A stretch of DNA of 64,000 nucleotides, from positions 1,054,001-1,118,000 of the forward strand of contig NZ_JACHIR010000001.1 in NCBI RefSeq assembly GCF_014203355.1. Direction: 5' to 3'. Position 1 is the first letter of the stretch. Each line of letters starts with the position of its first letter. This document shows positions 7,934-15,891 of the stretch, piece after piece. The position numbers and the translations under genes were made by a program. The stretch is from Kutzneria kofuensis (lineage in GTDB: Bacteria > Actinomycetota > Actinomycetes > Mycobacteriales > Pseudonocardiaceae). The notes under the pieces are model-generated. The model was not told where the DNA came from, did not search any database, and worked only from the letters and a program-made list of their open reading frames with translations.

Positions 7934-8589
7934 GCGGGCGGTGGCACGAACACCTCGACGTGACCGTTGGACTCGCGGGCGAGCAGGTGCGGCAGCGGCG
8001 GCGGGGCGACCGGAAGCTCGTGCGTCGCCAACGATCCGTCCACATTGAACGACGTCCGGTGGCACGGGCAGTTCAGCTTGCGCTCCGGGGCGTCCAGCCG
8101 CAGCCGACAGCCGAGATGGGTGCAGACGGCCGACACCGCGGACACCTCCGCCCCGGTGCGCCGCAGGAATCCCGCCACCGCGCCGAGATCGAACGGCCGG
8201 ACGCTGCCGTCGGGCAGGTCCGCGGACGCCACCACGGCCCGCCATTCCCCGTTGTCCGGCACCAGGTTCTGGTCCTTCGGCGCGGCGGCCGTGGCGGCAT
8301 CGGTGATCACGTGGTCGATGCCCGCGCCGACCGCGGCGGCGGCCGCGGCGGCGGCCGTCGTGATCTTGACGAAGCGACGGCGGTTTCCCGGCCTGTCCTC
8401 CCCCAGCTCGGCCGCCAGCCGATCCCGCAGGCCGTCGACGAACTCCGCCGTCGGCTCCCCCGGATCCTCCGCCGCCCGCAACAGGATCGCCGCCCGCACC
8501 TCGGCGGCGTCGTCCTCGGACGCCCGGAACGGGCGGGGCCGGCGCTGCCGCAGCAGGTCCTCGACGTAACGCCACACTGGAGTCTTCAC
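7930..8589 (-). CDS. Rieske [2Fe-2S] protein
   Basis: Encodes 219 residues. Residues 1-70 are a charged cytoplasmic region, about 72-95 an alanine-rich membrane or Tat-like segment after NRRRF, and the C-terminal part a Rieske domain with the cluster-binding motifs CTHLGC and CPCH followed by RTSF. It therefore looks like a membrane-anchored extracytoplasmic electron carrier. Its ATG overlaps the sigma-factor stop (ATGA), the position where an anti-sigma factor is usually found; the N-terminal cytoplasmic region could play that role, but no zinc anti-sigma motif is seen. It is followed by the cupredoxin gene, suggesting an iron-sulfur to copper electron path. Confidence 0.88.
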   Translation of the reverse strand: MKTPVWRYVEDLLRQRRPRPFRASEDDAAEVRAAILLRAAEDPGEPTAEFVDGLRDRLAAELGEDRPGNRRRFVKITTAAAAAAAAVGAGIDHVITDAATAAAPKDQNLVPDNGEWRAVVASADLPDGSVRPFDLGAVAGFLRRTGAEVSAVSAVCTHLGCRLRLDAPERKLNCPCHRTSFNVDGSLATHELPVAPPPLPHLLARESNGHVEVFVPPPA

Positions 8590-9140
8590 GACAGCATCCT
8601 TTCCGCCACCGTCGCGGCCTGCCGGAGCGCCCGGTGTTGCAGCACCTTCGCGTTGCCGACGGAGACCCCCAGCTCGGCGGCGGCCTCCCGGATCGAGCAG
8701 GCGCCGAGGAACCGCAGCTCGAGGATCCGCCGGTAGCGCTCGGGCAGCTCGGCCAGGATCGCCGCCGCCCGGGCCGGCGCGGTCGGGTCCGCCGGCGCCG
8801 GCTCCGGCGCCGACATGCCCAGCTCCTCGTCGAGGGTGGTGATCTCCCGGCCGAGGGTGCGCCGCCAGTAGTCCGCCAGCACGGTGCGGGCCGTGGCCAG
8901 CAGGTAGGACCGGACCTCACCGACGCTGGCCGAGATGCGCAGCGGCTTCAGCGCGGTCAGGAACACCTCGGTCGTCAGGTCCTCCGCGTCCGGCCGGTTG
9001 CCGACCTTGGCGTACATCAGCCGGTGGATCCGGCCGATGTTGTCCCGGTAGACCGCCTCCCAGTCGGCGTAGACCTCCTCGCCCACCAGGTGCAGCCCCC
9101 TCGGCTCGGCCCGTTGCCGCTCGCCCACGCCGCCCACCAT
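8586..9140 (-). CDS. ECF RNA polymerase sigma factor
   Basis: Encodes about 184 residues. Region 2 contains DAEDLTTEVFLTAL and the helix that melts promoter DNA, and region 4 contains LPERYRRILELRFLGACSIREAAAELGVSVGNAKVLQHRAL, a helix-turn-helix for the -35 element. It heads the operon with Rieske, cupredoxin, phosphoesterase and membrane proteins. The ATG at 9140 directly abuts GGAGG, so a GTG a few codons later may be the real start. A promoter-like motif at 9161-9180 recurs upstream of the cupredoxin gene, consistent with autoregulation. Confidence 0.88.
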   Translation of the reverse strand: MVGGVGERQRAEPRGLHLVGEEVYADWEAVYRDNIGRIHRLMYAKVGNRPDAEDLTTEVFLTALKPLRISASVGEVRSYLLATARTVLADYWRRTLGREITTLDEELGMSAPEPAPADPTAPARAAAILAELPERYRRILELRFLGACSIREAAAELGVSVGNAKVLQHRALRQAATVAERMLS

Positions 9141-9160
9141 CCTCCACCCGTCCCCGAGAA

Positions 9161-9180
9161 CGGGTACGGGGCGGGGTTAC
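9161..9180 (-). promoter_or_regulatory. Candidate autoregulated promoter of the ECF sigma gene
   Basis: The minus-strand sequence is GTAACCCCGCCCCGTACCCG, about 20 bases before the sigma-factor ATG. It resembles the element at 7914-7933 (16 of 20 identical, conserved GTAACCCC and CGTA/CCC blocks). The AAC block and CGT block are typical elements of ECF promoters, but the spacing is shorter than the usual 16 bases, so it may instead be a regulator site. Confidence 0.5.
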
Positions 9181-9240
9181 ACGGGGAACCGCCGATGACT
9201 GCTGCGTGACCGAGCGGCTACTTCGTGCGATGGTGTCGGC

Positions 9241-10416
9241 GTGGCGGCGGCACGGTTCCGGGATGTGGCGGCGGTGGGCCAGTTCCGGGCGTTGTGGCTC
9301 GCCCACGCGCAGTCGAGGGTCGGCGACCAGCTGGCGCGGGTGGCGTTGTCGGTGCTGGTGTTCGAACGCACGCGGTCGCCGGCGTGGACGGCGTTGACGT
9401 ACGCGATGACGATCCTGCCGAACCTGGCGGGCGGGACGCTGCTGGCGGGGTTGGCGGACCGCTTCGACCGGCGCACGGTGATGGTGGTGGCGGACGTGGT
9501 CCGCGCCGGGCTGGTGGCGGTGATGGTGATCCCGGGCCAGCCGATCGCGGTGCTGGTGGTGCTGTTGTGCCTGGTGCAACTGCCGTTCGCCCCGTTCTCC
9601 GCCGCACGCAACGCGATCCTCCCGAGGGTGCTGCACGGCGACCGGTACATGGTCGGGCTGGCGGTGATGCGCACGACGGACCAGCTCGGGCTGGTCGGCG
9701 GCATCGCGGTGGGCGCGGCGCTGGTGACCTGTCTGGGCACGTCGACGACGCTGCTGATCGACGCGGCGACGTTCGCGGCGTCGGCGATGCTGATCGGACT
9801 GGGCGTCGGCAGGCACCGGCCGCCGCGGGCGGGGCACAAGACCAGGCTGAGCGGGGGGCTGCAAACAGTCGCCGGGAATCCGCAGCTCCGGGCACTGACG
9901 GCGATCGCCTGCGTGAACGGCTTCTACGTGGTGCCGGAGTCGCTGGCGGTGCCGTACGCGGCGCAGCTGGACCAGGGCACTGGGGCGGTGGGCTGGCTGC
10001 TCGCGGCAGTCCCGGCGGGCTCGATCGTGGGCATGATCTGGCTCAAGGGCCTGCGCCCCGACCTGCGGCTACGGCTGATGGCGCCGCTGACGGTCGCGAC
10101 GTGCGCGATCCTCGTGCCGAGTGCCTGGGCCCCGGTGCTGGCGGTGTCGGTGGTGCTGTGGGCGGCGTCCGGGCTGGCCAGCGCGCACGACATGGTGGTG
10201 CAGGGGGCCTTCGTGCAGCGCGCACCGGACGAGTCGAGGGGGCAGGCGATCGGCCTGGCCGGGGCGGCGATGCAGGCGGCGCAGGGCCTGGGCATCGTGC
10301 TGGCGGGTCTGCTGGCGCAGGTCCTCACGCCGGCCGCCGTGGTCGGACTCGCGGGGGCGGCCGGCGTGGTCGCCGCGGTCGGCGCCGCAGCACTGTGGCG
10401 ACGGGCGGCGATCTGA
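9241..10416 (+). CDS. MFS transporter
   Basis: Encodes 391 residues with about 12 hydrophobic helices and the MFS loop motif ADRFDRRTVM between helices 2 and 3 (about residues 71-80). The domain resembles the MFS group of enterobactin-exporter and tetracycline-type drug efflux proteins, with a DQLARVALSVLVFERTRSPAWTAL N-terminus. It probably exports a small molecule by proton antiport. The GTG start is chosen because it directly follows the divergent sigma promoter region; no strong ribosome site is seen. A tiny peptide gene converges on its 3' end. Substrate unknown. Confidence 0.87.
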   Translation: MAAARFRDVAAVGQFRALWLAHAQSRVGDQLARVALSVLVFERTRSPAWTALTYAMTILPNLAGGTLLAGLADRFDRRTVMVVADVVRAGLVAVMVIPGQPIAVLVVLLCLVQLPFAPFSAARNAILPRVLHGDRYMVGLAVMRTTDQLGLVGGIAVGAALVTCLGTSTTLLIDAATFAASAMLIGLGVGRHRPPRAGHKTRLSGGLQTVAGNPQLRALTAIACVNGFYVVPESLAVPYAAQLDQGTGAVGWLLAAVPAGSIVGMIWLKGLRPDLRLRLMAPLTVATCAILVPSAWAPVLAVSVVLWAASGLASAHDMVVQGAFVQRAPDESRGQAIGLAGAAMQAAQGLGIVLAGLLAQVLTPAAVVGLAGAAGVVAAVGAAALWRRAAI

Positions 10417-10432
10417 GACTGCGCCGAACGGG

Positions 10433-10471
10433 TCACTTCCAGGTGTTCTCGCGCCAGGTGTTCTCACGCAT
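10433..10471 (-). CDS. 12-residue peptide MRENTWRENTWK with perfect ribosome site
   Basis: ATG to TGA encodes M, two exact copies of RENTW, and K. It is preceded by AGGAGGTGA, a full match to the anti-Shine-Dalgarno, with 6 bases to the ATG, the best ribosome site seen in the window. The gene runs divergently from the diguanylate cyclase and converges on the MFS gene. It is too short to be judged by codon bias. It may be a leader peptide, a signalling or RiPP precursor, or a translated spurious ORF. No modifying enzyme lies downstream on its strand. Confidence 0.45.
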   Translation of the reverse strand: MRENTWRENTWK

Positions 10472-10605
10472 CGCAGCTCACCTCCTCGCGCGCCTTGGCG
10501 GCCCACCTGCGGATGCCCTAGCAGACGTTGGGCCAACCGGGTGTGGTTCACATGGTCTCCTACCAGCGCAGACGCCGAATGCGCCAGTTCGGTTACGCTC
10601 GTCGC

Positions 10606-11838
10606 GTGGGATGGGTCCGCGGCTTCGAGGTGTGGACCACGCCTCGGCACGTGCTGGCGTACGTGCTGGTGGTCGACGCCCTGGCGGTGCTCGCCACCGG
10701 CGCGACCGCCGCGCTGCTGCCCGTCACCGGCACCGACTGGACACGGCTGGGGATCCTCGCCGCCTGCGTCCTCGCCCACGTGGAGCTGTCCCGGTCCATC
10801 GAACGCACCCGCAAGCTGGCCTCCGGCGCTGGGCCGTTCGTCGACGGGCTGACGGTCTGGCACTTCACCGCCGTGCTGATCCTGCCCGCGCCGCTGGCGA
10901 CCGCGCTGGTCGTGTTCACGCAGACCTACGTGTGGCTCCGTGTCTGGCGGGGCCGGCGGCCGCTGTACAAGTGGGTGTTCAGCGCGGCGACCGTGCTGCT
11001 GGCCACGCAGGCGTCGGCCGTCCTCCTGCTCGCCGCCCCCGGGCCGCATCCCGGCCTGCCCAGCGGCTGGATCGGCCTCGCCTTCGTGCTGGCCGCCGCC
11101 GTGCTCAGGTGGCTGATCAACTACTCGCTCATCCTCGGCGCGATCCTCGTGTCCTCCCCCGACCTGCGCGCCGGCCAGATCGTCGGCGAGTTCGGCGAGC
11201 AGGTCCTCGAAGCCGGGGCCATGGGCATCGGACTGGCCGCCGCCGGCCTCGTCGAGTACGACCCGAGGCTGCTGGTCGGCGTGGTCGTCGGTCTCTACGC
11301 CCTGCACCGCAGCGTGCTGCTGCCGCAGTTCCGCCGCGCCTCGCGGACCGACGGCAAGACCGGCCTGTACACCCCGAACTGGTGGCACCAGATCGCCGAG
11401 GGGGCCTTCACCCGGGCCGTGGCCGCCCGCACCTCGCTCGGCGTGCTGATGCTGGACCTCGACCACTTCAAGCGGCTCAACGACACCCACGGGCACCTCG
11501 CCGGCGACCAGGTGCTGCGGGCGGTCGCCGACGCCATCACCGACGCCGTCCGCAGCTACGACGCCGCATGCCGGTGGGGCGGCGAGGAATTCGCCATCCT
11601 GCTGCCCGATGTCGGCGCCGCCGAGCTCCGGGAGATCGCCGAGCGCCTCCGGAACCAGATCCGCTCGCTGGCCGTCGACATCCCCGACGAGCAGATCACC
11701 GTGTCCATCGGCGGGGCCCTCTACCCCAGCCCCGCCATCGCCAGCCTCGACGACCTGCAACTGGCCGCCGACGCCGCCCTCTACGCCGCCAAGGCCGCCG
11801 GGCGCGACCGGGTGCACCTCGCGCCGCCGGCGAACTGA
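10606..11838 (+). CDS. Membrane-bound diguanylate cyclase (GGDEF)
   Basis: Encodes about 410 residues. The first ~240 contain about six to seven hydrophobic helices, forming a membrane sensor of unknown type, and the C-terminal ~165 form a GGDEF domain. The active site reads GGEEF, which is catalytically competent, and an RxxD inhibitory site (RSYD) is placed exactly five residues before it, so product inhibition by c-di-GMP is expected. DLDHFKRLNDTHGHLAGDQVL contains the metal and substrate residues. The GTG at 10606 lies 7 bases after TACGCT, a leaderless arrangement; the ATG at 10552 is an alternative. It makes c-di-GMP, which controls development in actinomycetes. Confidence 0.87.
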   Translation: MGWVRGFEVWTTPRHVLAYVLVVDALAVLATGATAALLPVTGTDWTRLGILAACVLAHVELSRSIERTRKLASGAGPFVDGLTVWHFTAVLILPAPLATALVVFTQTYVWLRVWRGRRPLYKWVFSAATVLLATQASAVLLLAAPGPHPGLPSGWIGLAFVLAAAVLRWLINYSLILGAILVSSPDLRAGQIVGEFGEQVLEAGAMGIGLAAAGLVEYDPRLLVGVVVGLYALHRSVLLPQFRRASRTDGKTGLYTPNWWHQIAEGAFTRAVAARTSLGVLMLDLDHFKRLNDTHGHLAGDQVLRAVADAITDAVRSYDAACRWGGEEFAILLPDVGAAELREIAERLRNQIRSLAVDIPDEQITVSIGGALYPSPAIASLDDLQLAADAALYAAKAAGRDRVHLAPPAN

Positions 11839-11933
11839 CGGCGCGGAAAAGCCGCTAGTGACCGGCTGAGTGATCAACAGGATGGCGGACGGCTCACTGG
11901 TGCTGGTGGTGAGCGAGCCGTAACGTCGAAACC

Positions 11934-13058
11934 GTGACAGACCGCAATCCGGCCGAGCGCATGGTGGACGCGGCATCGGCCTGGCTCGACAGTCTCGACG
12001 ACGAGCAGCGTGCCGCGGCGGCGTGGCCGTGGCCGGCGGAGGATGAGCGGCATCGCTGGTACTACACCCCGACGGATCACGGCGGCCTGCCGCTGACGCT
12101 GATGAGGCCGGCTCAGCAGCAGTTGGCGATGCGGCTGGTGGCGACGGGCCTGTCCCGGGCCGGTTTCGTGACGGTGTCGACGATCCTGGGCCTGGAGAAC
12201 GTGCTGGACCAGCTGGAGGGCTGGCAGGTCGACTGGGGCCGGGAGCGGGGCCGCGACCCGCAGCTGTACTGGCTGCGGCTGTTCGGCGAGCCGTCGACCG
12301 AGGGCCCCTGGTCGTGGCGGTTCGGCGGGCACCACGTCTCCGTACACCATCTTGTACTGAACGGGACAGTACAAGCCAGCACGCCGTGCTTCCTCGGCGC
12401 CGACCCGGCGGCGTCACCGCTGCTCGGCGGACATCTGCTGCGCCCGCTCGAGGCCGTCGAGGACCTCGCCCGGGACCTGGTCCGCTCCTTCGACGACGAG
12501 CAGACCGCGCGAGCGGTGATCAGCGCGGTGGCGCCGACGGACATCGTGACCGGCAACCGGCCCCGCGTCGGCGCCGGCGACGCCGCGCTGGGGCTGCCGG
12601 AGGTCTGGCGCGGGCGGTTCACCGATCCCCGGCTGGCCGACTCCGTCGAGGAGTTCCAGCGCCAGGCCGACGCCAAGGCCGGCATCCAGCAGTCGCACCA
12701 CGATCAGTTGAGCCTGACGGCGACGCCGAAGGGCGTGCCGGCCGCCGCCATGTCGGCCGAGCAGCGGGATCAGCTGCGAGCAGTGCTCATGACCTTCGTC
12801 GGCCGTGTTCCGGACGAGCTCGCCGAGCGGGAGGCGGCGAAGTTCGCCGGCGACCGGCTGCTCGACGTGCACTTCGCCTGGGCGGGCGGGACCGAGCCCG
12901 GCCAGCCGCACTACTACCGGCTGCAGGGCCCGCACCTGCTGGCCGAGTACGACAACACCCAGCGCGACGTCAACCACGTGCACTCGGTATGGCGGGACCC
13001 CGAGAACGACTTCGGCGACGACGTCCTGGCCAGGCACATCGCCGCCCACCACCGCTGA
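11934..13058 (+). CDS. DUF3500 domain protein
   Basis: Encodes 374 residues with features of the DUF3500 family: an N-terminal block RWYYTPTDHGGLPLTLMRPAQ, the segment FGEPSTEGPWSWRFGGHHVSVHH (about 110-135) rich in conserved His and Trp, the central SFDDEQ region and a C-terminal HFAWAGGTEPGQPHYYRLQGPHLLAEYDNTQRDVNHVHSVWRDPENDFGDDVL stretch with clustered His and Asp residues that look like a metal site. The biochemical role of this family is not established. The GTG start at 11934 is 7 bases after TAACGT, consistent with a leaderless message. A terminator follows at 13107-13134. Confidence 0.8.
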   Translation: MTDRNPAERMVDAASAWLDSLDDEQRAAAAWPWPAEDERHRWYYTPTDHGGLPLTLMRPAQQQLAMRLVATGLSRAGFVTVSTILGLENVLDQLEGWQVDWGRERGRDPQLYWLRLFGEPSTEGPWSWRFGGHHVSVHHLVLNGTVQASTPCFLGADPAASPLLGGHLLRPLEAVEDLARDLVRSFDDEQTARAVISAVAPTDIVTGNRPRVGAGDAALGLPEVWRGRFTDPRLADSVEEFQRQADAKAGIQQSHHDQLSLTATPKGVPAAAMSAEQRDQLRAVLMTFVGRVPDELAEREAAKFAGDRLLDVHFAWAGGTEPGQPHYYRLQGPHLLAEYDNTQRDVNHVHSVWRDPENDFGDDVLARHIAAHHR

Positions 13059-13106
13059 GGCCGCGCGGGCGGCGCATGGAGGAACGCCACCCGCGCGGGT
13101 CACTTC

Positions 13107-13134
13107 GCACGGGCGGCGCCATCGCCGCCCGTGC
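13107..13134. terminator. Bidirectional terminator hairpin
   Basis: A perfect 12-bp stem (GCACGGGCGGCG at 13107-13118 with 13123-13134) and a 4-base loop lies between the convergent DUF3500 and NAD(P)-binding protein genes. Position and symmetry fit a terminator for both strands. Confidence 0.65.
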
Positions 13135-13143
13135 CGGCGCAGC

Positions 13144-13896
13144 TCACTTCTCGCGTTCAGCCGTGAGCCAGGCGGCGAGCCGCGTCTGCGCCAGGCGGAC
13201 GTCCGGGCCGGGCAGCAGGGCGGTCTGCCCGGGGACGCCGCCGAAGAACTTGGCCTGCGGGTCGGTGACCACCGCGCGCGGGTCCTGCCGCGAGTCGAGC
13301 ACCGTGCGGACCCACTCCTCCAGGGTGAACACCTCCGGTCCGGCGATCTCGAAGATGCCGTTGAACGGGTCGCCGGCGGCGGTGCGGGCGACCGCGGTGG
13401 ACACGTCGGCGGCGGCCATCGGCTGCGCCTTCGCGGCCGGCAGCCGCACCGTGCCGTCGACCGTGCACATGTCGGCGATGCCACCGGCGAACTCGAAGAA
13501 CTGGGTGGCGCGGATGATCGTGTGCGGCAGGCCGGCGGCCCGCAGCGCGCTCTCCTGCGCGACCTTGGCCCGGTAGTAGCCGATGTCCGGCGCCCGGTCG
13601 ATGCCGACGATGGACAGCGCCACGTAGTGCCCGACGCCGGCCTCCTCGGCCGCCTCGGTCAGGTTGCCGGTCGAGGTGGTGAAGAAGTCCATCACGTCGT
13701 CGTCGGCGAACGACGGCGAGTTGGACACGTCCACCAGCACGTCCGCGCCCTGCAGCACCTCCTTCAGGCCCTCGCCGGTGAGGGTGTTCACGCCGGTGCT
13801 CGGCGCGGCCGGCACCGCCTCGTGGCCCTCCGCCCGCAGTTTCGCCACGGCGTTCGAGCCGATCAGCCCGGTGCCCCCGATGACCACGATCTTCAT
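13144..13896 (-). CDS. NAD(P)-binding epimerase/NmrA-like protein, ECF41 partner
   Basis: Encodes 250 residues of the atypical short-chain dehydrogenase group. The Rossmann motif is GGTGLIGSNAV (about 7-17), followed by VDVSNSP and the YYRAKVAQE block, which keeps Tyr and Lys of the active-site helix. GLPHTIIRATQFFEF is typical of NmrA-like proteins. It is divergent from the cupin-sigma operon. ECF41 sigma factors are known to be linked with genes for carboxymuconolactone decarboxylases, oxidoreductases or epimerases, and this gene is the partner here. Its promoter matches the ECF41 motif (13929-13955). Substrate unknown. Confidence 0.87.
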   Translation of the reverse strand: MKIVVIGGTGLIGSNAVAKLRAEGHEAVPAAPSTGVNTLTGEGLKEVLQGADVLVDVSNSPSFADDDVMDFFTTSTGNLTEAAEEAGVGHYVALSIVGIDRAPDIGYYRAKVAQESALRAAGLPHTIIRATQFFEFAGGIADMCTVDGTVRLPAAKAQPMAAADVSTAVARTAAGDPFNGIFEIAGPEVFTLEEWVRTVLDSRQDPRAVVTDPQAKFFGGVPGQTALLPGPDVRLAQTRLAAWLTAEREK

Positions 13897-13928
13897 GGTT
13901 GTTCCCTTCGTCTTGGCTCACCAGCTAG

Positions 13929-13955
13929 GACAGGACGGGCGCCCGGTTTGTGACA
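13929..13955 (-). promoter_or_regulatory. ECF41-type promoter for the epimerase gene
   Basis: On the minus strand TGTCACA is followed after exactly 16 bases by TGTC. The published ECF41 consensus is TGTCACA, 16 bases, CGTC. It is the mirror image of the promoter at 14013-14039; the two share long inverted arms (13923-13936 pairs with 14032-14045, 14 of 14 bases). Confidence 0.75.
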
Positions 13956-14012
13956 GCCGGGGCGTCACCGTCTCGGCGGAACGCGTCTCGCCGGCTGCTC
14001 GACGCGGGGAGC

Positions 14013-14039
14013 TGTCACAGATCTCGGGGCTGTCCTGTC
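14013..14039 (+). promoter_or_regulatory. ECF41-type promoter for the cupin-sigma operon
   Basis: TGTCACA at 14013-14019, then 16 bases, then TGTC at 14036-14039, matching the ECF41 promoter motif except for one base. It is 37 bases before the first cupin GTG. The sigma factor at 14976-15845 is an ECF41 protein, so positive autoregulation is likely. Confidence 0.75.
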
Positions 14040-14075
14040 CTAGCTGTCGGACCAGTCCGCGAAAGGGAGGCAGCA

Positions 14076-14510
14076 GTGAGCACGCTGCATGATCACAACC
14101 TGGGAAACCCGTACGCCGACGGGCCGCCGCCGCAGCTGGACGTGATCTCGACGGTGCCCGGCGCACCGCAGATCCCCGAGAACGCCGAGGCCATGACCAT
14201 CCACGTCACGCTGCCGCCGGGCAGCCCGGGCGCGCCGCCGCACCGCCACTCCGGGCCCGCCTACGGCTACGTGCTCAAGGGCGAGATGGTCTTCGAGCTG
14301 GAGGGCGAGCCGGCCCGCGTGGTCAAGGCCGGCGAGACGTTCTGGGAGCCGGGCGGCGACGTCATCCACTACCAGGACGGCAACAACCTGGCCGACCAGG
14401 AGTCCGCGTTCGTCGTCACCATGTTCTGCGTGCCCGGCCAGCCGATGCTGGTCCCGGTCAGCGCGGAGGAGCTGGAGGCGCGCAAGGACCGACGGGCGCC
14501 GCGTACATGA
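14076..14510 (+). CDS. Cupin-domain protein
   Basis: Encodes 144 residues forming one cupin beta-barrel. Metal-site motif 1 is seen as PPHRHSGPAYGYVLKGEMVFELEGE (two His and a downstream acidic residue) and motif 2 around PGGDVIHYQDGNN. Small cupins of this kind bind a metal and either act as dioxygenase/isomerase or bind small molecules. The GTG is preceded by GGGAGG at 7-bp spacing; an upstream in-frame extension runs through the promoter and was rejected. It is the first gene of the ECF41 operon and overlaps the next cupin gene by 4 bp. Confidence 0.85.
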   Translation: MSTLHDHNLGNPYADGPPPQLDVISTVPGAPQIPENAEAMTIHVTLPPGSPGAPPHRHSGPAYGYVLKGEMVFELEGEPARVVKAGETFWEPGGDVIHYQDGNNLADQESAFVVTMFCVPGQPMLVPVSAEELEARKDRRAPRT

Positions 14511-14866
14511 CGACGGCCCCGAAGACGTCGCTGACGGTGGTGGCGCAGGGCCAGCTCGACACGGCCCGCAACTGCCCGCAGAAGCGCAGCGCCCACACCG
14601 TGCACGGCGGGCCCGAGCACTCGCTGCGCCAGACGGTGATCGCGTTGCTGGCCAACGAACATCTGCACGAGCAGGAGCACCGCAGCGAGACCACGGTGCA
14701 CGTGCTGCAGGGGCGGGTGCGGTTGGTCGCCGGGCGCGACTCGTGGGAGGCCGTGCCGGGCGACCTGCTGGCGCTGCCGGACCGGCGGCACCGCGTCGAG
14801 GCCGTGACGGACGCGGTTTTCCTGTTCACGAACGCGGTTTCCGTTGGCGTTCAACCCGACGGATGA
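14507..14866 (+). CDS. Second small cupin protein
   Basis: Encodes 119 residues with a cupin fold: HEQEHRSETTVHVLQGRVRLVAG is motif 1 and LLALPDRRHRVEAVTDAVFLF motif 2. The usual metal-binding pattern is partly kept (HxxEH...H). The ATG overlaps the previous stop as ATGA, so the two cupins are translated together. It precedes the ECF41 sigma gene by 109 bases and is probably in the same operon. It is similar to the cupins found near redox-responsive regulators, but no specific reaction can be assigned. Confidence 0.82.
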   Translation: MTTAPKTSLTVVAQGQLDTARNCPQKRSAHTVHGGPEHSLRQTVIALLANEHLHEQEHRSETTVHVLQGRVRLVAGRDSWEAVPGDLLALPDRRHRVEAVTDAVFLFTNAVSVGVQPDG

Positions 14867-14975
14867 TGCCCGACTGATCCGTCGGGCCGGGGAAGGCGGC
14901 CGGGCCGGCGTACGCTGCGAAGGACAGCGCGCCGCCCGGCCCGGCCACGTTCCCCGTCGAAAGGGATCAGCAACC

Positions 14976-15845
14976 ATGGAGACCACGACCCTGGACGACG
15001 CGGCCGCGGTCTTCGCCGAGGTGCGGCCCCGCCTGTTCGGCATCGCCTACCGCATGCTGGGCAGCGCGGTCGACGCCGAGGACCTGGTACAGGAGGTCTG
15101 GATCCGCTGGCAGACCTGCGACCGGTCCGTGGTCGAGAACCCGGCCGCCTACCTGGCCACCACGGCCACGCGGCTGGCCATCAACGCGACGCAGACCGCC
15201 TACGCGCGGCGGGAGAGCTACGTGGGCCCGTGGCTGCCCGAACCCGTGGACACCTCGGCCGACCCGCAGCTGGGGGCCGAGCGGGCGGCCGCGCTGGAGC
15301 TGGGTGTGTTGCTGCTGCTGGAAAAGCTCACGCCGACCGAGCGGGCCGCGTACGTGCTGCGGGAGGCGTTCGACTACCCGTACCAGCAGATCGCCGAGAT
15401 CGTGCAGACCACCGAGGTGACCGCCCGGCAGTACGTGAGCCGTGCGCGCAAGCACCTGGCCGCCGAGCGGCGGGCCCCGGTGGATCCGGCCGAGCAGCAG
15501 CGCCTGCTGACCGCGTTCGTACAGGCCGCGCAGGCCGGGGACCTGTCGGCGCTGGAGGACCTGTTCGCCGAGGACGTGGTCAGCTACTCGGACGGCGGCG
15601 GCGTGGCCCGCGCGACCAAGGTCGTGGTCACCGGGGCCGAGCAGGTGGCCAAGCTCATCCGCGCCTGGGGGTCCGGCCCCTTTTGGACCGGCCTGGACAC
15701 GGTGCTCGCGACCCTCAACGGCGCGCCCGCCATGGTGCTCAAGCGAGCCGGCGAGACGATCGGCGTGGTCACGGTCACCGGCTCGGCCGACGGCATAGAC
15801 CAGGTGATGTGGGTGATCAACCCGGCCAAGCTCACCGCGGTGTAA
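14976..15845 (+). CDS. sigJ: ECF41 sigma factor with C-terminal SnoaL domain (SigJ-like)
   Basis: Encodes 289 residues. Sigma region 2 (FGIAYRMLGSAVDAEDLVQEVWIRWQ, about 25-50) and region 4 (LTPTERAAYVLREAFDYPYQQIAEIVQTTEVTARQYVSRARKHL) are followed by a SnoaL-like domain from about residue 180, with the YSDGGG and NGAPA blocks typical of ECF41. In this group the C-terminal domain regulates activity in place of a separate anti-sigma factor. The ATG at 14976 follows AAGGGA. Its neighbours (two cupins, divergent epimerase) and two ECF41-type promoters complete the expected locus. The inducing signal is unknown. Confidence 0.9.
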   Translation: METTTLDDAAAVFAEVRPRLFGIAYRMLGSAVDAEDLVQEVWIRWQTCDRSVVENPAAYLATTATRLAINATQTAYARRESYVGPWLPEPVDTSADPQLGAERAAALELGVLLLLEKLTPTERAAYVLREAFDYPYQQIAEIVQTTEVTARQYVSRARKHLAAERRAPVDPAEQQRLLTAFVQAAQAGDLSALEDLFAEDVVSYSDGGGVARATKVVVTGAEQVAKLIRAWGSGPFWTGLDTVLATLNGAPAMVLKRAGETIGVVTVTGSADGIDQVMWVINPAKLTAV

Positions 15846-15866
15846 GGCCGTCCACTGTGGACCGCG

Positions 15867-15891
15867 GCCGGCCCGCTACGCGCGGGCCGGC
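15867..15891. terminator. Hairpin between convergent sigma and metF genes
   Basis: A perfect 10-bp stem (GCCGGCCCGC with GCGGGCCGGC) and a 5-base loop covers the last codons and stop of metF, 21 bases after the sigma-factor stop. It could terminate the plus-strand operon. Confidence 0.5.

Noticed and set aside
9225-11858. 877-codon plus-strand ORF
   Set aside because: Runs across the MFS gene, the tiny peptide region and the GGDEF gene in the wrong frame; low-complexity Gly/Arg composition.
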